A DNA stretch of 64,000 nt. It comes from JANNYA01 sp031422315. GTDB lineage: Bacteria > Pseudomonadota > Gammaproteobacteria > Xanthomonadales > SZUA-5. Shown here one piece after another: positions 62,531 to 64,000 of the stretch. How positions within the stretch are numbered: position 1 is the first letter of the stretch; each line of letters opens with the position of its first letter. Under the pieces are notes generated by a model, which made no database searches, was not told the origin of the DNA, and worked only from the letters and a program-made list of their open reading frames with translations. The stretch is taken from contig JANOQN010000054.1 in the NCBI GenBank assembly GCA_031422315.1, positions 1 through 64,000 of the forward strand. Direction: 5' to 3'. A program made the position numbers and the translations under genes.

Positions 62531-64000
62531 ATGAAAACCGTTTCTATCAACGAATCACCAGCAAACCCTCAGCGCGCCCCAGCGCCGTGGTGGAAAGCTA
62601 TTGCACTTTCACTATTGGTTTGCGGCCTGAATTTTGCGTTTTGGGCCACTACGCATCAACCTAGCCAGCTGCCCAGCGTAGTGGGTGGCAAGCTATCGGG
62701 CATGGCCTACGCGCCGTTTCGGCGTGATCAAAGCCCATTGACTGGGCAATTTCCAAGCCTTGCGCAAATTCGCGAAGACTTAGCCATGCTGGCCCCACAC
62801 ACCCGCGCCATTCGCACCTATACCAGCGCGGAGATACCCGAGGTGCCCGCAATTGCTGGCGAGTTTGGTTTACAAGTCAACGCGGGCGCGTGGATTGATA
62901 ATCGACCGGAAAACAATCGGCGAGAGCTCGAAGCCCTCATCAAGGCGGCTACAGGTCAGTCGAACATCAACCGCGCGATTGTAGGCAATGAAGCGATCTT
63001 GCGCGGTGACTTGAGTATGGCCGAGCTCGCGGTGTACTTAAATGAGGCACGCGCGCGACTTGATATTCCGGTATCCACTGCAGAAAACTGGGATTTTTGG
63101 CTCGCACATCCAGAATATGGCGCGCAGGTCGACTACATTGCCGTGCATCTGCTGCCCTACTGGGAAGGCGTTAGCCAAGAATTTGCGCTGAAGCGAGCAC
63201 AGGAACGCTTGAGCGCAGTGCAAGCGGCCTTCCCGAACAAAGAAGTCGTGGTCGGCGAAGTTGGCTGGCCAAGCGCCGGTGAGCGCTTTCAAGACGCGCT
63301 GCCGAGCCTGCAAACGCAAGCACGCTTCGTGCGGGAATTCGCCAATCATGCGAACGCGCTCGGCGTTGAGTTTTACTTGATGGAAGCCATCGACCAGCCC
63401 TGGAAAATGCGCGAAGGTAGAGTCGGCGCGTATTGGGGCATGTTCGATTCCAATCGCCAGCCCAAATGGGCGCTGAGCGGGCCGGTGCAGGGCGATCAAA
63501 ACTGGCAGCTCAAAGCACTGCTTGCCGCGTTGTTGGCGTTTATTCCGATCATGCTTTTTGCGCGCGTTTTTGGGCGCTTTAAGTTTTGGGGACGGTTTTT
63601 CTTTGCTAGCTTGTTACAAGCGGGCTGCGCGCTCGGGGTTTGGTTGGTCGGCGTGCCGGCGCAGTTTTACCTAGGCTGGCTAGACTGGAGCATGTTTTTA
63701 CTATTGCTACCGGCACAGCTGGCGATTATTGCCACCATTTGGTTTGCCGGTTTCGAGTTCACTGAAGCCGTTGCGCAAAAATATTGGATTCGACGATTTG
63801 AGTTAAAGCCGCTGACAAAAGGTGCAGCACAGCCGAAAGTGTCAATCCACCTTCCCTGCCATAACGAACCACCCGATATGGTGATCTTGACGCTAAATTC
63901 CCTGGCCGCTTTGGATTACAAGAATTTCGAAGTATTGGTGCTAGATAACAACACCGAAAAAGATGAAATCTGGCAGCCGGTACAGGCGCATTGTGAAAAA
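62531..64000 (+). CDS. GH17-GT2 membrane glucan synthase, 5' part
   Basis: The frame from ATG 62531 runs 490 codons to the window end without a stop. A first membrane segment (about 24-40) is followed by a GH17-like domain with the acid/base region IVGNEAILRG and the nucleophile in VVVGEVGWPSAG, then two membrane segments (about 328-405) and the start of a GT2 glycosyltransferase (VSIHLPCHNEPPDMV, VLVLDNNT). This layout is known in beta-1,3-glucan synthases such as NdvB/NdvC-like proteins. The catalytic part of the GT2 domain lies beyond the right edge. Confidence 0.88.
   Translation, partial: MKTVSINESPANPQRAPAPWWKAIALSLLVCGLNFAFWATTHQPSQLPSVVGGKLSGMAYAPFRRDQSPLTGQFPSLAQIREDLAMLAPHTRAIRTYTSAEIPEVPAIAGEFGLQVNAGAWIDNRPENNRRELEALIKAATGQSNINRAIVGNEAILRGDLSMAELAVYLNEARARLDIPVSTAENWDFWLAHPEYGAQVDYIAVHLLPYWEGVSQEFALKRAQERLSAVQAAFPNKEVVVGEVGWPSAGERFQDALPSLQTQARFVREFANHANALGVEFYLMEAIDQPWKMREGRVGAYWGMFDSNRQPKWALSGPVQGDQNWQLKALLAALLAFIPIMLFARVFGRFKFWGRFFFASLLQAGCALGVWLVGVPAQFYLGWLDWSMFLLLLPAQLAIIATIWFAGFEFTEAVAQKYWIRRFELKPLTKGAAQPKVSIHLPCHNEPPDMVILTLNSLAALDYKNFEVLVLDNNTEKDEIWQPVQAHCEK

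Noticed and set aside
1..64000. tRNA or rRNA genes
   Set aside because: I looked through the intergenic regions for cloverleaf-like segments and ribosomal motifs and found none convincing.

Overview
This is a chromosomal window of a Gram-negative proteobacterium: it has lipoproteins, an outer-membrane beta-barrel, type IV pilus genes, LipB, SecB and ETF-ubiquinone oxidoreductase. A FimX-like protein, a PilZ-type protein, TfpX/TfpZ-PilA, a Thx-type ribosomal protein and two large Hanks-type kinases together recall Xanthomonadales/Lysobacterales-like gammaproteobacteria or nearby betaproteobacteria. The exact lineage is an inference; there is no rRNA to decide it and I saw no tRNA.

Layout. 1-1.2 kb is decayed: the 5' end of a group II intron (minus strand, running off the left edge) interrupts a sterol-desaturase-like gene just after a hairpin plus T-run, followed by a response regulator that has lost its N-terminus. 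1.2-28.3 kb is mostly ordinary chromosome: an FeS-type photolyase, a PilZ-type protein, a sugar formyltransferase, a cNMP-patatin protein, thioesterase, fasciclin protein, hydrolase-lipB, nitroreductase, ychF, a Thx-like ribosomal protein, a 1108-residue secreted propeller/Ig protein, a fused 2-oxoacid dehydrogenase E1, an SOS peptidase, ETF-QO with a downstream kinase operon, a ThiS-like protein, Rieske, Ohr and MoxR. 28.7-31.8 kb is an AT-rich three-gene island (ParB-like protein, putative PD-(D/E)xK-like protein, Dam-type DNA adenine methylase) and is the best candidate for an undescribed defence or modification system.

31.8-44.9 kb carries a DUF3142-like lipoprotein, a FimX-like protein, a second kinase, a sensor fragment, MAPEG, a threonine-aldolase-like enzyme, secB, a diguanylate cyclase, pilU and pilR. 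45.0-47.7 kb is a toxin-antitoxin island (VapBC-type pair, BrnTA, a truncated PIN toxin with partner) seeded with three copies of a ~153-bp nested-palindrome element and a 41-bp tandem array derived from one of its ends. 47.8-52.2 kb holds the pilin accessory protein, the pilin and a membrane spermidine-synthase-like protein. 52.2-54.5 kb is groES-groEL behind a heat-shock-type promoter and a CIRCE-like operator. 54.5-64 kb has ada with a flavin reductase, a 2OG oxygenase, palindromic repeats, an RHH protein, rapA, a DUF481 protein and the start of a GH17-GT2 glucan synthase cut by the right edge.

How it fits together. Pilus and c-di-GMP functions recur: PilZ-type protein, FimX-like protein, GGDEF cyclase, PilU, PilR, TfpX/Z, PilA. 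Several copies of a common 'GTCATCCCCGCG...' palindromic repeat sit in intergenic gaps. Mobile or foreign material is concentrated at the left edge, in the 28.7-31.8 kb island and in the 45-47.7 kb toxin-antitoxin island.
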